Positions 44,953 through 52,730 of a DNA stretch of 64,000 nucleotides are shown here, piece by piece. Made by a program: the position numbers and the translations under genes. How positions within the stretch are numbered: the stretch's first letter is position 1; every line of letters begins with the position of its first letter. The notes below the pieces were generated by a model. It saw only the letters and a program-made list of their open reading frames with translations. It was not told the DNA's origin and did not search any database. Source of the stretch: Palsa-360 sp963710315 (GTDB lineage: Bacteria > Acidobacteriota > Terriglobia > Acidiferrales > UBA7541); contig CAVPZW010000009.1 of the NCBI GenBank assembly GCA_963710315.1, positions 124,001 through 188,000 of the forward strand, read 5' to 3'.

Positions 44953-45149
44953 AGTCCCGGAGGGACGGCACACCGTAGCCCACCGTGAAACGGTGGGGGT
45001 AGCGTAAACCCGAGAGTCAAGCCCCGGAGAGGCGGCACACTGGGTTGGAAGGATCAACCGAGTGTGCCGTCCCTCCGGGACTCCGGATCGTTAGGCTTTG
45101 CGTCCCCACCGTTTCACGGTGGGCTACGGTGTGTCGTCCCTCCGGGACT
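44953..45149. repeat. Family 3 long inverted repeat
   Basis: Two 46-base arms (44953-44998 and 45104-45149) that pair at 45 of 46 positions. Each arm holds its own hairpin (CCCACCGTTTCACGGTGGG). A second nested pair, built on CGGCACACTGGGTT and AACCGAGTGTGCCG, lies between them. Related sequences lie at 51809-51896 and 42488-42539. Confidence 0.9.
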
Positions 45150-45219
45150 GGCGGAGAGAACCAAGTCAATTTGCAGTTAGCAATGGAACTTGCCTTTGGT
45201 TGCGGCTATGCCGCACTGT

Positions 45220-45309
45220 GTCATTCCGAAGGGCGGGGCTTGCCCGAGGAATCTGCTGTTTTTTGGAACACGGGGAGAAAAGCAGATCCCTCGCTTCTCT
45301 CGGGATGAC
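45220..45309. repeat. Family 2 palindrome, degenerate copy
   Basis: GTCATTCCGAAGGGCGGGG... at 45220 and ...CTTCTCTCGGGATGAC ending 45309, with an inner AGGAATCTGCT/AGCAGATCCCT pair. It is the same design as 7011-7093 but with several mismatches. Confidence 0.75.
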
Positions 45310-45406
45310 AAACAGGGCTTTTTCCGCGCTTCGCTCGGGATAATAAAAAGTACTTTTTCCGCAACCAGCAACACATGCGAGAGGACGAGGCCCAAGGTTG
45401 AATACC

Positions 45407-46570
45407 ATGAACAACTCTGTTGACGAATCGCACGAGGAACTGAGATCCGCCGTACGCGAATTGTGCCGCGACTATCCCGACAAATACTGGCGAGAGCTGG
45501 ACGAGAAGCGCGCCTACCCTGAAGCGTTTGTGCAGGCGCTGACCAATGCCGGGTACATGGCCACGCTGATTCCCGAAGAGTACGGCGGCGCGGGCCTGGG
45601 CATCACGGAAGCATCCGCAATCCTGGAAGAGATTCATCACTCCGGCGCAAACGCCGCGGCCTGCCACGCGCAAATGTACATCATGGGTACACTGTTGCGG
45701 CACGGCTCGGAGGCGCACAAGCGCCAGTATTTGCCGAAGATCGCCGACGGCTCCGTGCGGCTGCAGGCGTTTGGAGTGAGCGAGCCCAACACCGGCACGG
45801 ACACCACGCAACTGAAGACCATGGCCGTGCGAAACGGCGACCGCTACGTGATCAACGGGCAGAAGATTTGGATTTCGCGCGCCGAACATTCCGACATGAT
45901 GCTGCTCATCGCGCGCACCACGCCCGCGGATCAGGTGAAGAAACGCACCGAGGGCCTGTCCACAATTCTGGTCAACCTGCGCAAGGCCGTGGGGCACGGG
46001 CTGAAGATTCGCCCCATCCGCACCATGATGAATCACGCCACCACCGAATTGTTTTTCGACAATTTGGAAGTGCCCGTGGAAAATCTGGTGGGCGAGGAAG
46101 GCCAGGGATTCCGCTACCTGCTGGACAGTTTGAATGCCGAGCGAATCTTGATCGCCTCGGAATGCATCGGGGACGCGCGCTGGTTCCTGGAACGCACCTG
46201 CCGCTATGCCAACGAGCGAGTGGTTTTCGCGCGGCCCATCGGCAAAAATCAGGGCATTCAATTCCCCATCGCACGCGGATACGCAAACCTGGAGGCGGCT
46301 CGGCTGATGGTTGCGCGCGCGGCCACGTTATTCGACGCAGGGAAACCGTGCGGCCCGGAAGCAAATATGGCCAAGCTGCTGGCGGCGGACGTTTCCTGGG
46401 AACTGGCCAACGTCGCGGTGCAGACGTACGGCGGCTTCGGCTTTGCCGAGGAGTACGACATCGAGCGCAAGTTCCGCGAAACGCGCCTCTACCAGGTCGC
46501 GCCCATCTCCACTAATTTGATTCTCAGCTATCTGGCAGAGCACGTGTTGGGACTCCCCAGGTCCTACTGA
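45407..46570 (+). CDS. Acyl-CoA dehydrogenase family protein lacking the usual catalytic Glu
   Basis: 387 residues with the three acyl-CoA dehydrogenase domains. FAD/substrate motifs FGVSEPNTGTDTTQLKT, YVINGQKIWISRAEHSD and TYGGFGFAEEYDIER are present. At the C-terminus, where many members have Ile-Tyr-Glu-Gly-Thr with the base Glu, this protein reads RLYQVAPIST (Pro at about 366). The base must therefore come from another position, as in isovaleryl-type enzymes, or the chemistry differs. Start ATG 45407 chosen over TTG 45398. Its TGA overlaps the next ATG (TGATG at 46568-46572). Confidence 0.88.
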   Translation: MNNSVDESHEELRSAVRELCRDYPDKYWRELDEKRAYPEAFVQALTNAGYMATLIPEEYGGAGLGITEASAILEEIHHSGANAAACHAQMYIMGTLLRHGSEAHKRQYLPKIADGSVRLQAFGVSEPNTGTDTTQLKTMAVRNGDRYVINGQKIWISRAEHSDMMLLIARTTPADQVKKRTEGLSTILVNLRKAVGHGLKIRPIRTMMNHATTELFFDNLEVPVENLVGEEGQGFRYLLDSLNAERILIASECIGDARWFLERTCRYANERVVFARPIGKNQGIQFPIARGYANLEAARLMVARAATLFDAGKPCGPEANMAKLLAADVSWELANVAVQTYGGFGFAEEYDIERKFRETRLYQVAPISTNLILSYLAEHVLGLPRSY

Positions 46571-47748
46571 TGCGGCCGCTCGAAGGAATCACGGTTGTGT
46601 CGCTGGAGCAGGCGGTGGCCGCTCCGTTTGCCACTCGCCAACTGGCGGATTTGGGCGCGCGCGTCATCAAGATCGAGCGCCCCGGCGCCGGGGATTTTGC
46701 GCGCGGCTACGACGCAACCGTGCAGGGAATGTCCAGCCACTTCGTTTGGCTGAACCGCTCCAAGGAATCCCTCACGCTGGATTTGAAGCGCGAGGAAGCC
46801 AAACTGGTGCTGCAGCGCCTGCTGCAAAAGGCCGACGTGTTTGTGCAAAATTTGGCGCCCGGAGCCGTCGAGCGGCTGGGCTTCGGCACGCAGGAATTGC
46901 GAACAACATATCCGCGCCTGATTGTCTGCAATCTTTCCGGCTACGGCTCTTCCGGCCCGTACAGGGACAAGAAGGCCTATGACCTCTTGATTCAGGCCGA
47001 GACCGGACTGATTTCCATTACGGGGACCAACGAAACGCCGTCCAAGGTGGGCATTTCCATCGCCGATATTTCCTGCGGCATGTACGCCTATTCCGGAATT
47101 CTGACGGCGTTGCTGGTGAGGGCACAAACCGGCGAAGGTGTGGCGCTGGAAACTTCCCTGTTCGATTCGCTCGGAGAATGGATGAGCTACGCCACGTACT
47201 ACACGACCTATGGCGGAACTGCGCCGCCGCGCACCGGGGCAAGCCACGCCACCATCGCGCCCTATGGGCCTGCTCAGTCCGGTGACAATAAAGTCGTGTA
47301 CCTGGGCTTGCAAAATGAGCGCGAATGGAAAAAGTTTTGCGATGTGGTGTTGCAGAAACCGCAGCTTGCTCAGGATCCTCGCTTCGATTCCAACGCCAAT
47401 CGAGTAAAGAATCGCCCGCAGCTCGACCAGGCCATGCAGGAAGTTTTTCAAAAATTGACCGCTGCGGAGATAATTGCGCGGCTCGAATCGGCGCAAATCG
47501 CAAACGCAAGAATGAACACCGTGCTGGAATTCGCGGACCATCCGCAGCTCGAGGCCAGAAAGCGCTGGGGCAAGGTCGATTCGCCGGTTGGGCCGCTGAA
47601 GGCTCTTTTCCCTCCCGTCACCATGGAAAATGTGGAGCCGGTGATGAACGAAGTGCCTGCGCTTGGCCAGCAAACCGACGCGATCCTCGGCGAACTGGGT
47701 TTTGATTCAGGAAAAATTGCCGCGTGGCGGCAGGCGGGCGTTATTTAA
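46570..47748 (+). CDS. CaiB/BaiF family CoA-transferase
   Basis: 392 residues, class III CoA-transferase. N-terminal GITVVSLEQAVAAPFATRQLADLGARV and IKIERPGAGDFARG. The catalytic Asp is D166 in ISIADISCGMYAY. Full length. Translationally coupled to the acyl-CoA dehydrogenase gene and followed 31 bases later by the MaoC gene, so substrate activation, oxidation and hydration are encoded together. Probably moves CoA from succinyl-CoA or a similar donor to a carboxylic acid. Confidence 0.9.
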   Translation: MRPLEGITVVSLEQAVAAPFATRQLADLGARVIKIERPGAGDFARGYDATVQGMSSHFVWLNRSKESLTLDLKREEAKLVLQRLLQKADVFVQNLAPGAVERLGFGTQELRTTYPRLIVCNLSGYGSSGPYRDKKAYDLLIQAETGLISITGTNETPSKVGISIADISCGMYAYSGILTALLVRAQTGEGVALETSLFDSLGEWMSYATYYTTYGGTAPPRTGASHATIAPYGPAQSGDNKVVYLGLQNEREWKKFCDVVLQKPQLAQDPRFDSNANRVKNRPQLDQAMQEVFQKLTAAEIIARLESAQIANARMNTVLEFADHPQLEARKRWGKVDSPVGPLKALFPPVTMENVEPVMNEVPALGQQTDAILGELGFDSGKIAAWRQAGVI

Positions 47749-47779
47749 TTTTCGCTAATCCAAGAAAAGGAAGGTCATC

Positions 47780-48292
47780 ATGGCAATCAAGGAAGGCTGG
47801 ACCGGGCGAGTATACGAAGACTTCGAGGTGGGAGATATTTACCGGCATCCACTCGGCCGCACGGTTCTGGCTACGGACAACATCTGGTTCACGTTGCTGA
47901 CGCAGAATACCAATCCGATTCACTTTGACCGCGCTTACGCGGCGAAAACGGAATTCGGAAAACCTTTGGTGGATTCCACATTCACGCTAGCGCTGGTCAC
48001 CGGCCAGTCGGTCGCTGATATTTCCCAGAACGCCATGGCCAATCTTGGCTGGGACGAAGTGCGCCTGCCCAATCCGGTGTTCGAGGGCGACACGGTTTAC
48101 TCGCAGAGCGAGGTGCTGGAGAAGCGCGAATCGAAATCGCGGCCCAACGTGGGCATCGTGCGATTCAAGACCACGGGCTACACGCAAGAGGGCACGGTGG
48201 TGATCGAATTCAAACGCACCATCATGATTTACAAAAGAGGTCAGGTCCCCGAAACATTGAAAGGCCCGAAAATCGCGCCGAAGAATGCATGA
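47780..48292 (+). CDS. MaoC-like enoyl-CoA hydratase
   Basis: 170 residues, single hot-dog MaoC domain of the mesaconyl/itaconyl-CoA hydratase-like branch. Catalytic Asp-His pair as D33 and H48 (TVLATDNIWF, NTNPIHFD). ATG has AAGGAAGG upstream. It is third in the operon and hydrates an unsaturated CoA ester made by the upstream enzymes. Confidence 0.88.
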   Translation: MAIKEGWTGRVYEDFEVGDIYRHPLGRTVLATDNIWFTLLTQNTNPIHFDRAYAAKTEFGKPLVDSTFTLALVTGQSVADISQNAMANLGWDEVRLPNPVFEGDTVYSQSEVLEKRESKSRPNVGIVRFKTTGYTQEGTVVIEFKRTIMIYKRGQVPETLKGPKIAPKNA

Positions 48293-48306
48293 ACTAGAGA
48301 GAGCCC

Positions 48307-49581
48307 ATGACGGCCACTTCACTGCCCGGCGAATCCTTGGCGCAAGCGCGAACTTCTTCCACTGATGCGAGTGGCGAGCGGGCGCAGATCAGCCGTTGGT
48401 GGCGGCTGGTGGGCGGCGTGCTGATGAATCTTGCGCTGGGCACTCTTTACGCCTGGAGCGTATTCGTCGCGCCGCTGGAGCGCGAATTCGGCTGGAGCCG
48501 CGCGCAGACCTCCACGGTATTCACGTTCGCCGCGGTCATGTTTGCCGCTTCCCTGCTCGTCGGTGGAAGGTTGCAGGACCGCTTCGGTCCCTTCTGGATT
48601 TCCGTCTCCGGAAGCCTTCTCATCACGCTGAGTTTTTTTCTTTTCTCCTACACTTCCAGCCTCTACTTCCTCTATTTCTTTTACGGCGTGCTCGGAGGCA
48701 TTGGCAATGGGTTCGGCTACGGGACGGTGGTCCCGGTGATGGCCAAGTGGTTTCCCGACCGAATGGGTTTGGCCATCGGCCTGGCGCTTGCCGGCTACGG
48801 CGGCGGCTCGGCCATTTTCGGAACGATTGCCAATCTGGTTTTGTTTCCCCATTTTGGATGGCGCACGTCCTGCATCATCCTCAGCGCCATTTTTTTCTTA
48901 ATGACCATGACTGGCGCGTTCCTGATGAAAAACCCTCCGCCAGTGCGGCACGCGGCAAGCAAGGATTCCGCTTCGCCACTCATTCGTGCGCGCAATCAAT
49001 TCACTCCCGGCGAAGTGGTGCGCACACCGGCGTTTTATCTTTTGTGGCTGGGCTTTGGATTGGGATCCACCGCGGGGCTTATGGTGATCAGCCAGCTCAT
49101 TCCCTTTGCGCGCAATCAGGGGATCTCCAGCGCCACCATCGCCACCATGGGGCTGGTGGTGGGAGCCTTTGGCAACGTCTCGGGCCGTGTCTTGTCGGGA
49201 TGGCTGTCTGACTTGCTGGGCAGGCTCAATACGCTGCGCGTGGTGCTGGCCATATCCAGCGTGGCCATGCCTTCGCTGTATTGGGTTGGCGCGCATCTGG
49301 CGGCGCTCTACGTGCTGATTTTTGTGGTCTATTTCTGCTATGGGGCGCAAGCCTCGGTGGTGCCCTCGACGGTGTCCGATTTTTGGGGCACGAAGTATGC
49401 CGGTTCCAATTACGGCGCGGTTTTCACCGCCTGGGGATTTGCCGGAATTCTGGGGCCCACAATCGGCGGAGTGCTTTTCGACAAATACAGAAACTACGGG
49501 GTGGCGTTCTATACGGCTACGGCCCTGGCGGTGATCGCCTTGATATGCGTGGTTGCAGCCAGGCGGCCGCAAGCTCGCTGA
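48307..49581 (+). CDS. OFA-type MFS transporter (oxalate/formate antiporter family)
   Basis: 424 residues with twelve predicted membrane segments and a central loop around residue 205-235. The start of the first helix (WRLVGGVLMNLALGTLYAWSVF) is the hallmark of the oxalate/formate antiporter family, and GGRLQDRFGPF is the MFS loop 2-3 motif. It lies 14 bases after the MaoC gene and ends the operon. It would import or exchange the carboxylate handled by the preceding enzymes. Confidence 0.9.
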   Translation: MTATSLPGESLAQARTSSTDASGERAQISRWWRLVGGVLMNLALGTLYAWSVFVAPLEREFGWSRAQTSTVFTFAAVMFAASLLVGGRLQDRFGPFWISVSGSLLITLSFFLFSYTSSLYFLYFFYGVLGGIGNGFGYGTVVPVMAKWFPDRMGLAIGLALAGYGGGSAIFGTIANLVLFPHFGWRTSCIILSAIFFLMTMTGAFLMKNPPPVRHAASKDSASPLIRARNQFTPGEVVRTPAFYLLWLGFGLGSTAGLMVISQLIPFARNQGISSATIATMGLVVGAFGNVSGRVLSGWLSDLLGRLNTLRVVLAISSVAMPSLYWVGAHLAALYVLIFVVYFCYGAQASVVPSTVSDFWGTKYAGSNYGAVFTAWGFAGILGPTIGGVLFDKYRNYGVAFYTATALAVIALICVVAARRPQAR

Positions 49582-49710
49582 TCGCCAAGCAAAATTGCAT
49601 GCGAACGGCGGTGGCTTTATTTTTCCAATCACTGCGAAACGGAATGGGCGTACAATCCCGGCACAGCAACTATCAATTCAATTCGGCGGACATTCCTTGG
49701 AGGATCGGCG

Positions 49711-50805
49711 ATGAATGAAAATATTTTGCGGCTGCGCAAAGCATTCGAGAGCGGAAAGATCGACCGCCGCCAGCTGATGCAGGCGCTGGGCCTGACGGCA
49801 ACCGCCGCATTCGCGGCTAGTGTGTCCCCCGAAGCCGCTGCGTTTGCCGGGAGCGGCGCGCAGGCAGGCATGGGCGGCGCCACGGCTCTCAAGGCAGTGG
49901 CCTACAACCACATCAATTATCAGGTCAGCGACTACGCCAAGGTCCGCGACTTCTACGTGAATGTGTTTGGCATGAAAGTGGTTTACGACGACGGCAAGCA
50001 ATGCTCCGTGGAATGCGGCGATCCGCCGAACGCCATTTATATTCGCCCGTTGAACAGGCCGCTGGATCGTCCCGCCGGCAAGGGAGCGAATGCAAACTGG
50101 GCCGCGCAGATGGGCACGGGAAACGTGGACCACTTCGCGCTGTCGGTGGAAAATTTCCAACTGGAGCCGGTGAGGGCAGAACTGGCGCGGCGCGGACTCG
50201 ATCCCAAACCGGATGGCGACTATGCATGGTCGATCAAGGATCCGGCCGGCATCGTGCTGCAAATTTGCGCCACGCGCGGCGTGTTTCCCGGCGCAGCTGC
50301 GCCCACCGCAAAGGAATCGGACGGCACAAAAAATCTCGCAGCGATTCCCGGGCCGGATGGTAGAGGGTTTAAGGCCTACGCCGTGAGCCACTTGATGCTG
50401 TACGTCCCCGATGTGGACAAGTGCCGCGATTTCTACACCGATCAGTTTGGCATGAGGATCGTTTATTACAGGCCGGGCGATGTGTTCGGAGTGGATGCGC
50501 AGGGCGGCCCCATTTGTTTTCTAAAATTTGGAGACAATTATCTCTATCTGCGAAAGAGCCAGCATCCCGAAAACAAGCCGTACGTCTCCCATTTCGCGTT
50601 GATCGTCGAGAATTACGATCAGGCCGCGGTGAAAGCCAAACTCGAGAAGCTCGGCTACAAGCCCACGCCGGATGGAAGGTATGGCTGGTCCATCAACGAT
50701 CCCGCGGGAATGAGAACCGAGGTTGCAGGAAAAGGAATGGCCGAGCACGATGGGGCCGATTGCAATGGCAACAACTCGGCGTGTCCCGGCGGGCCGGACA
50801 AATAA
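49711..50805 (+). CDS. Tat-exported double VOC-domain (glyoxalase-fold) protein
   Basis: 364 residues. A Tat-like leader (DRRQLMQALGLTATAAFAAS, about 18-37) is followed by two vicinal-oxygen-chelate domains: NHINYQVSDYAKVRDFYVNVFGM (about 69-91) and SHLMLYVPDVDKCRDFYTDQFGM (about 228-250). Metal-type His/Glu residues are present in both halves (HINYQV, HFALSVE, HLMLYV, HFALIVE). A cysteine-containing tail (ADCNGNNSACPGG) closes the protein. Dioxygenase or isomerase activity on an extracytoplasmic ligand is possible. Confidence 0.83.
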   Translation: MNENILRLRKAFESGKIDRRQLMQALGLTATAAFAASVSPEAAAFAGSGAQAGMGGATALKAVAYNHINYQVSDYAKVRDFYVNVFGMKVVYDDGKQCSVECGDPPNAIYIRPLNRPLDRPAGKGANANWAAQMGTGNVDHFALSVENFQLEPVRAELARRGLDPKPDGDYAWSIKDPAGIVLQICATRGVFPGAAAPTAKESDGTKNLAAIPGPDGRGFKAYAVSHLMLYVPDVDKCRDFYTDQFGMRIVYYRPGDVFGVDAQGGPICFLKFGDNYLYLRKSQHPENKPYVSHFALIVENYDQAAVKAKLEKLGYKPTPDGRYGWSINDPAGMRTEVAGKGMAEHDGADCNGNNSACPGGPDK

Positions 50806-50857
50806 AGTTTTCGCAGCCACTCGCATCGCGTTTGAAAATTTATCGAGAGGTTTTTCA

Positions 50858-51736
50858 ATGAAGCGAATCAGCTTGATTTTGTTGGCCGCTGTCGGATTGC
50901 TCTTGCCCCGCGCATCGTGGGCGCAGGCGGGCGGAAAGGGCGCGGACCGCCTCTACGTGCTGGATTGCGGGCAGGGACACTCCAACGACGAGTCCCGCTG
51001 GACAGTGGGCGTGAACGTGGGAAAGCCCATCGACATTTCGGTGAGCTGCTACCTGATTCATCACGGAGACAGCTACTTTCTGTGGGACACCGGAATTTCC
51101 GACGCGGTCGCTTCCATGCCGGAGGGATGGTATCCGGCCAATAATCCGGCGACGGACATTCACTGGACACGCGCCAAGACGCTCGAATCGCAGCTGGCGG
51201 GAATCGGCGTGAAGCCCTCGGACATAAAGTATGTGGGCATCTCACACACGCATCCCGACCACATCGGCAACGCTGAACTGTTTCCGCAAGTGCCCTTCCT
51301 CATTCAAAAGGCGGAGTACGACAACTACTTTGCAGCGGGCAAGACAGGCATCGCCAAGCCTGCCTCGGACAGCAAGCCGACTTTCCTGAAAGATCATCCG
51401 GTGACTTTGGTGCAGGAAGATTTGGATGTGTTCGGCGACGGCTCCGTGATGATTGTCTACACTCCGGGGCATACGCCGGGGCATCAGTCCTGCCTCGTTC
51501 ACTTGGCAAAGACCGGCTGGATTTTGCTGAGCGGCGACGCCGTTCACCTGCAAGAAAATTGGGACAACCGCCGCATTCCCTATTTCGCCACCATGCCGCC
51601 TGAGCAGAAGATTCAGACGCAATTGTCCATGCAGCGCATGGCCGACCTGATTTCCTTCTATCACGCGCAGCTGTGGATCAATCACGAAAAGACGCAAAGC
51701 GACAAATTGAAGCATGCGCCGGCGTATTACGAGTAG
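50858..51736 (+). CDS. Exported MBL-fold lactonase-like hydrolase
   Basis: 292 residues from ATG 50858 with GAGAGG upstream. Signal peptide about 1-23 (to SWAQ). The complete dinuclear metal site is HTHPDH (His 130, His 132, Asp 134, His 135), with later ligands in YTPGHTPGHQSC and LLSGDAVH. It resembles the N-acyl homoserine lactonase family, but the signal peptide and the carboxylate-degrading context leave other lactones or esters open. It follows the VOC gene by 52 bases. Confidence 0.86.
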   Translation: MKRISLILLAAVGLLLPRASWAQAGGKGADRLYVLDCGQGHSNDESRWTVGVNVGKPIDISVSCYLIHHGDSYFLWDTGISDAVASMPEGWYPANNPATDIHWTRAKTLESQLAGIGVKPSDIKYVGISHTHPDHIGNAELFPQVPFLIQKAEYDNYFAAGKTGIAKPASDSKPTFLKDHPVTLVQEDLDVFGDGSVMIVYTPGHTPGHQSCLVHLAKTGWILLSGDAVHLQENWDNRRIPYFATMPPEQKIQTQLSMQRMADLISFYHAQLWINHEKTQSDKLKHAPAYYE

Positions 51737-52136
51737 GCGGCGCGCAAAGCTGAGAGATGCGCAAAAGTAAGGATTTGAGTGTTGCAGGGGCGGTGCATCG
51801 CCGAACAAGTGTGTCGCCCCTCCGGGGCTTTTCATGATTCCGCTTTGTGCCCCCACCGTTTTACGGTGGGCTACGATATGCCGCCCCTCCGGGACTTCGA
51901 TCGGCATATAGACCGGATGCCAGATATATTAATTACCTTCGATGGTTTCTTCGTGGAATTCGGTCCCCCGTCTCCGTCAACCAATCTCCCTCGATTCGAC
52001 CTAGACCGAAGGTCAGGTTCCGACATGGGCAAGCCTGGGCCATTTTCTTGTAGCCTGGCCTAAAGCATCCTCCTAAAGTGTTAGCTATAAGGTCCTACCC
52101 GACCGAACCGAATTTACAGCGAAACGTGGAGGAAAC
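51737..52136. other. Intergenic region with a family 3 repeat copy
   Basis: 400 bases between two plus-strand genes. It holds a single-arm family 3 copy at 51809-51896. The remaining part up to the GGAGG before the bactofilin start shows no gene or clear promoter. Confidence 0.6.
51809..51896. repeat. Family 3 repeat, single-arm copy
   Basis: Contains GTGTGTCGCCCCTCCGGGGC, the hairpin CCCACCGTTTTACGGTGGG (51852-51870) and a closing CCGCCCCTCCGGGACT. It corresponds to the right half of the 44953-45149 repeat. Confidence 0.8.
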
Positions 52137-52649
52137 ATGTGGAATAAGGACAGTCAGCCTGAAGTTCCTGGCACATCTCCGGCGAAGGATTCGAGGGTTC
52201 CCGGCGCACCCCTGAGCGCCCCCCTGAACGCAGCGGCGCCTGTCAACAGGCCCAGCGCTTCCCCCGCGCGCGCACTGGCCTGCCTGGGCCCGTCCATAGT
52301 TGTAAAAGGTGAAATCACCAGCGAGGAAGACCTGCAGATCGACGGCAGGGTTGAAGGAAATATTTCCATGCGCGGCAATCGGCTGACCGTTGGCCGCGGC
52401 GCGCAGCTGAATTCCGAAATCAATGCGCGCGAAGTGATCGTCTACGGAAGCGCTTCCGGCAATCTGCGCGCGCGAGACCGCGTGGAGATCAAGAAAGATG
52501 GCCAGGTGATTGGCGATATTACGACAGCGCGAATCAGTATCGAGGACGGCGCATATTTCAAAGGCCACATCGAGATCGAGCGCAGCCAATCTTCGGGCCA
52601 AGCAAGCAAGGAAGCCGAAGAGATTCCTGTCGGCGCCGGGGCGAATTAG
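52137..52649 (+). CDS. Bactofilin
   Basis: 170 residues. A disordered Pro/Ala-rich start (about 1-55) is followed by the bactofilin beta-helix: VVKGEITSEEDLQIDGRVEG, VGRGAQLNSEINAREVIVYG, RVEIKKDGQVIGDITTARIS and IEDGAYFKGHIEI, with the typical hexapeptide-like Gly/Ile spacing. The C-terminal tail is short and charged. Bactofilins polymerise into membrane-associated filaments that organise cell-wall or envelope machinery. GGAGG lies just upstream of the ATG. Monocistronic. Confidence 0.92.
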   Translation: MWNKDSQPEVPGTSPAKDSRVPGAPLSAPLNAAAPVNRPSASPARALACLGPSIVVKGEITSEEDLQIDGRVEGNISMRGNRLTVGRGAQLNSEINAREVIVYGSASGNLRARDRVEIKKDGQVIGDITTARISIEDGAYFKGHIEIERSQSSGQASKEAEEIPVGAGAN

Positions 52650-52704
52650 CCGGTCATTCGCCACCCGACCCAGAGCCGACCTGACAACTCGCAGGCAGCC
52701 CATG

Positions 52705-52730
52705 TAGCGCCCGCCTTCAGGCGGGCGCTA
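52705..52730. repeat. Short GC palindrome between convergent genes
   Basis: Perfect 11-base stem TAGCGCCCGCC/GGCGGGCGCTA with loop TTCA. It overlaps the TAG stop of the M29 aminopeptidase gene (52728-52730). It may end transcription from both sides, although there is no T tract. Confidence 0.8.

Larger units (their letters stand above)
44724..45406. other. Divergent intergenic region filled with palindromic repeats
   Basis: 683 bases between divergent genes, with no coding potential I can support. It holds the long family 3 inverted repeat (44953-45149) and a degenerate family 2 copy (45220-45309), followed by a half copy near 45330. The flanks must contain the promoters of the two divergent units. 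Confidence 0.7.

Noticed and set aside
44953..45149. CRISPR array or tRNA cluster in the repeat-rich intergenic region
   Set aside because: Repeats are inverted, not regularly spaced direct repeats, and no cloverleaf with acceptor and T-loop sequence is seen.
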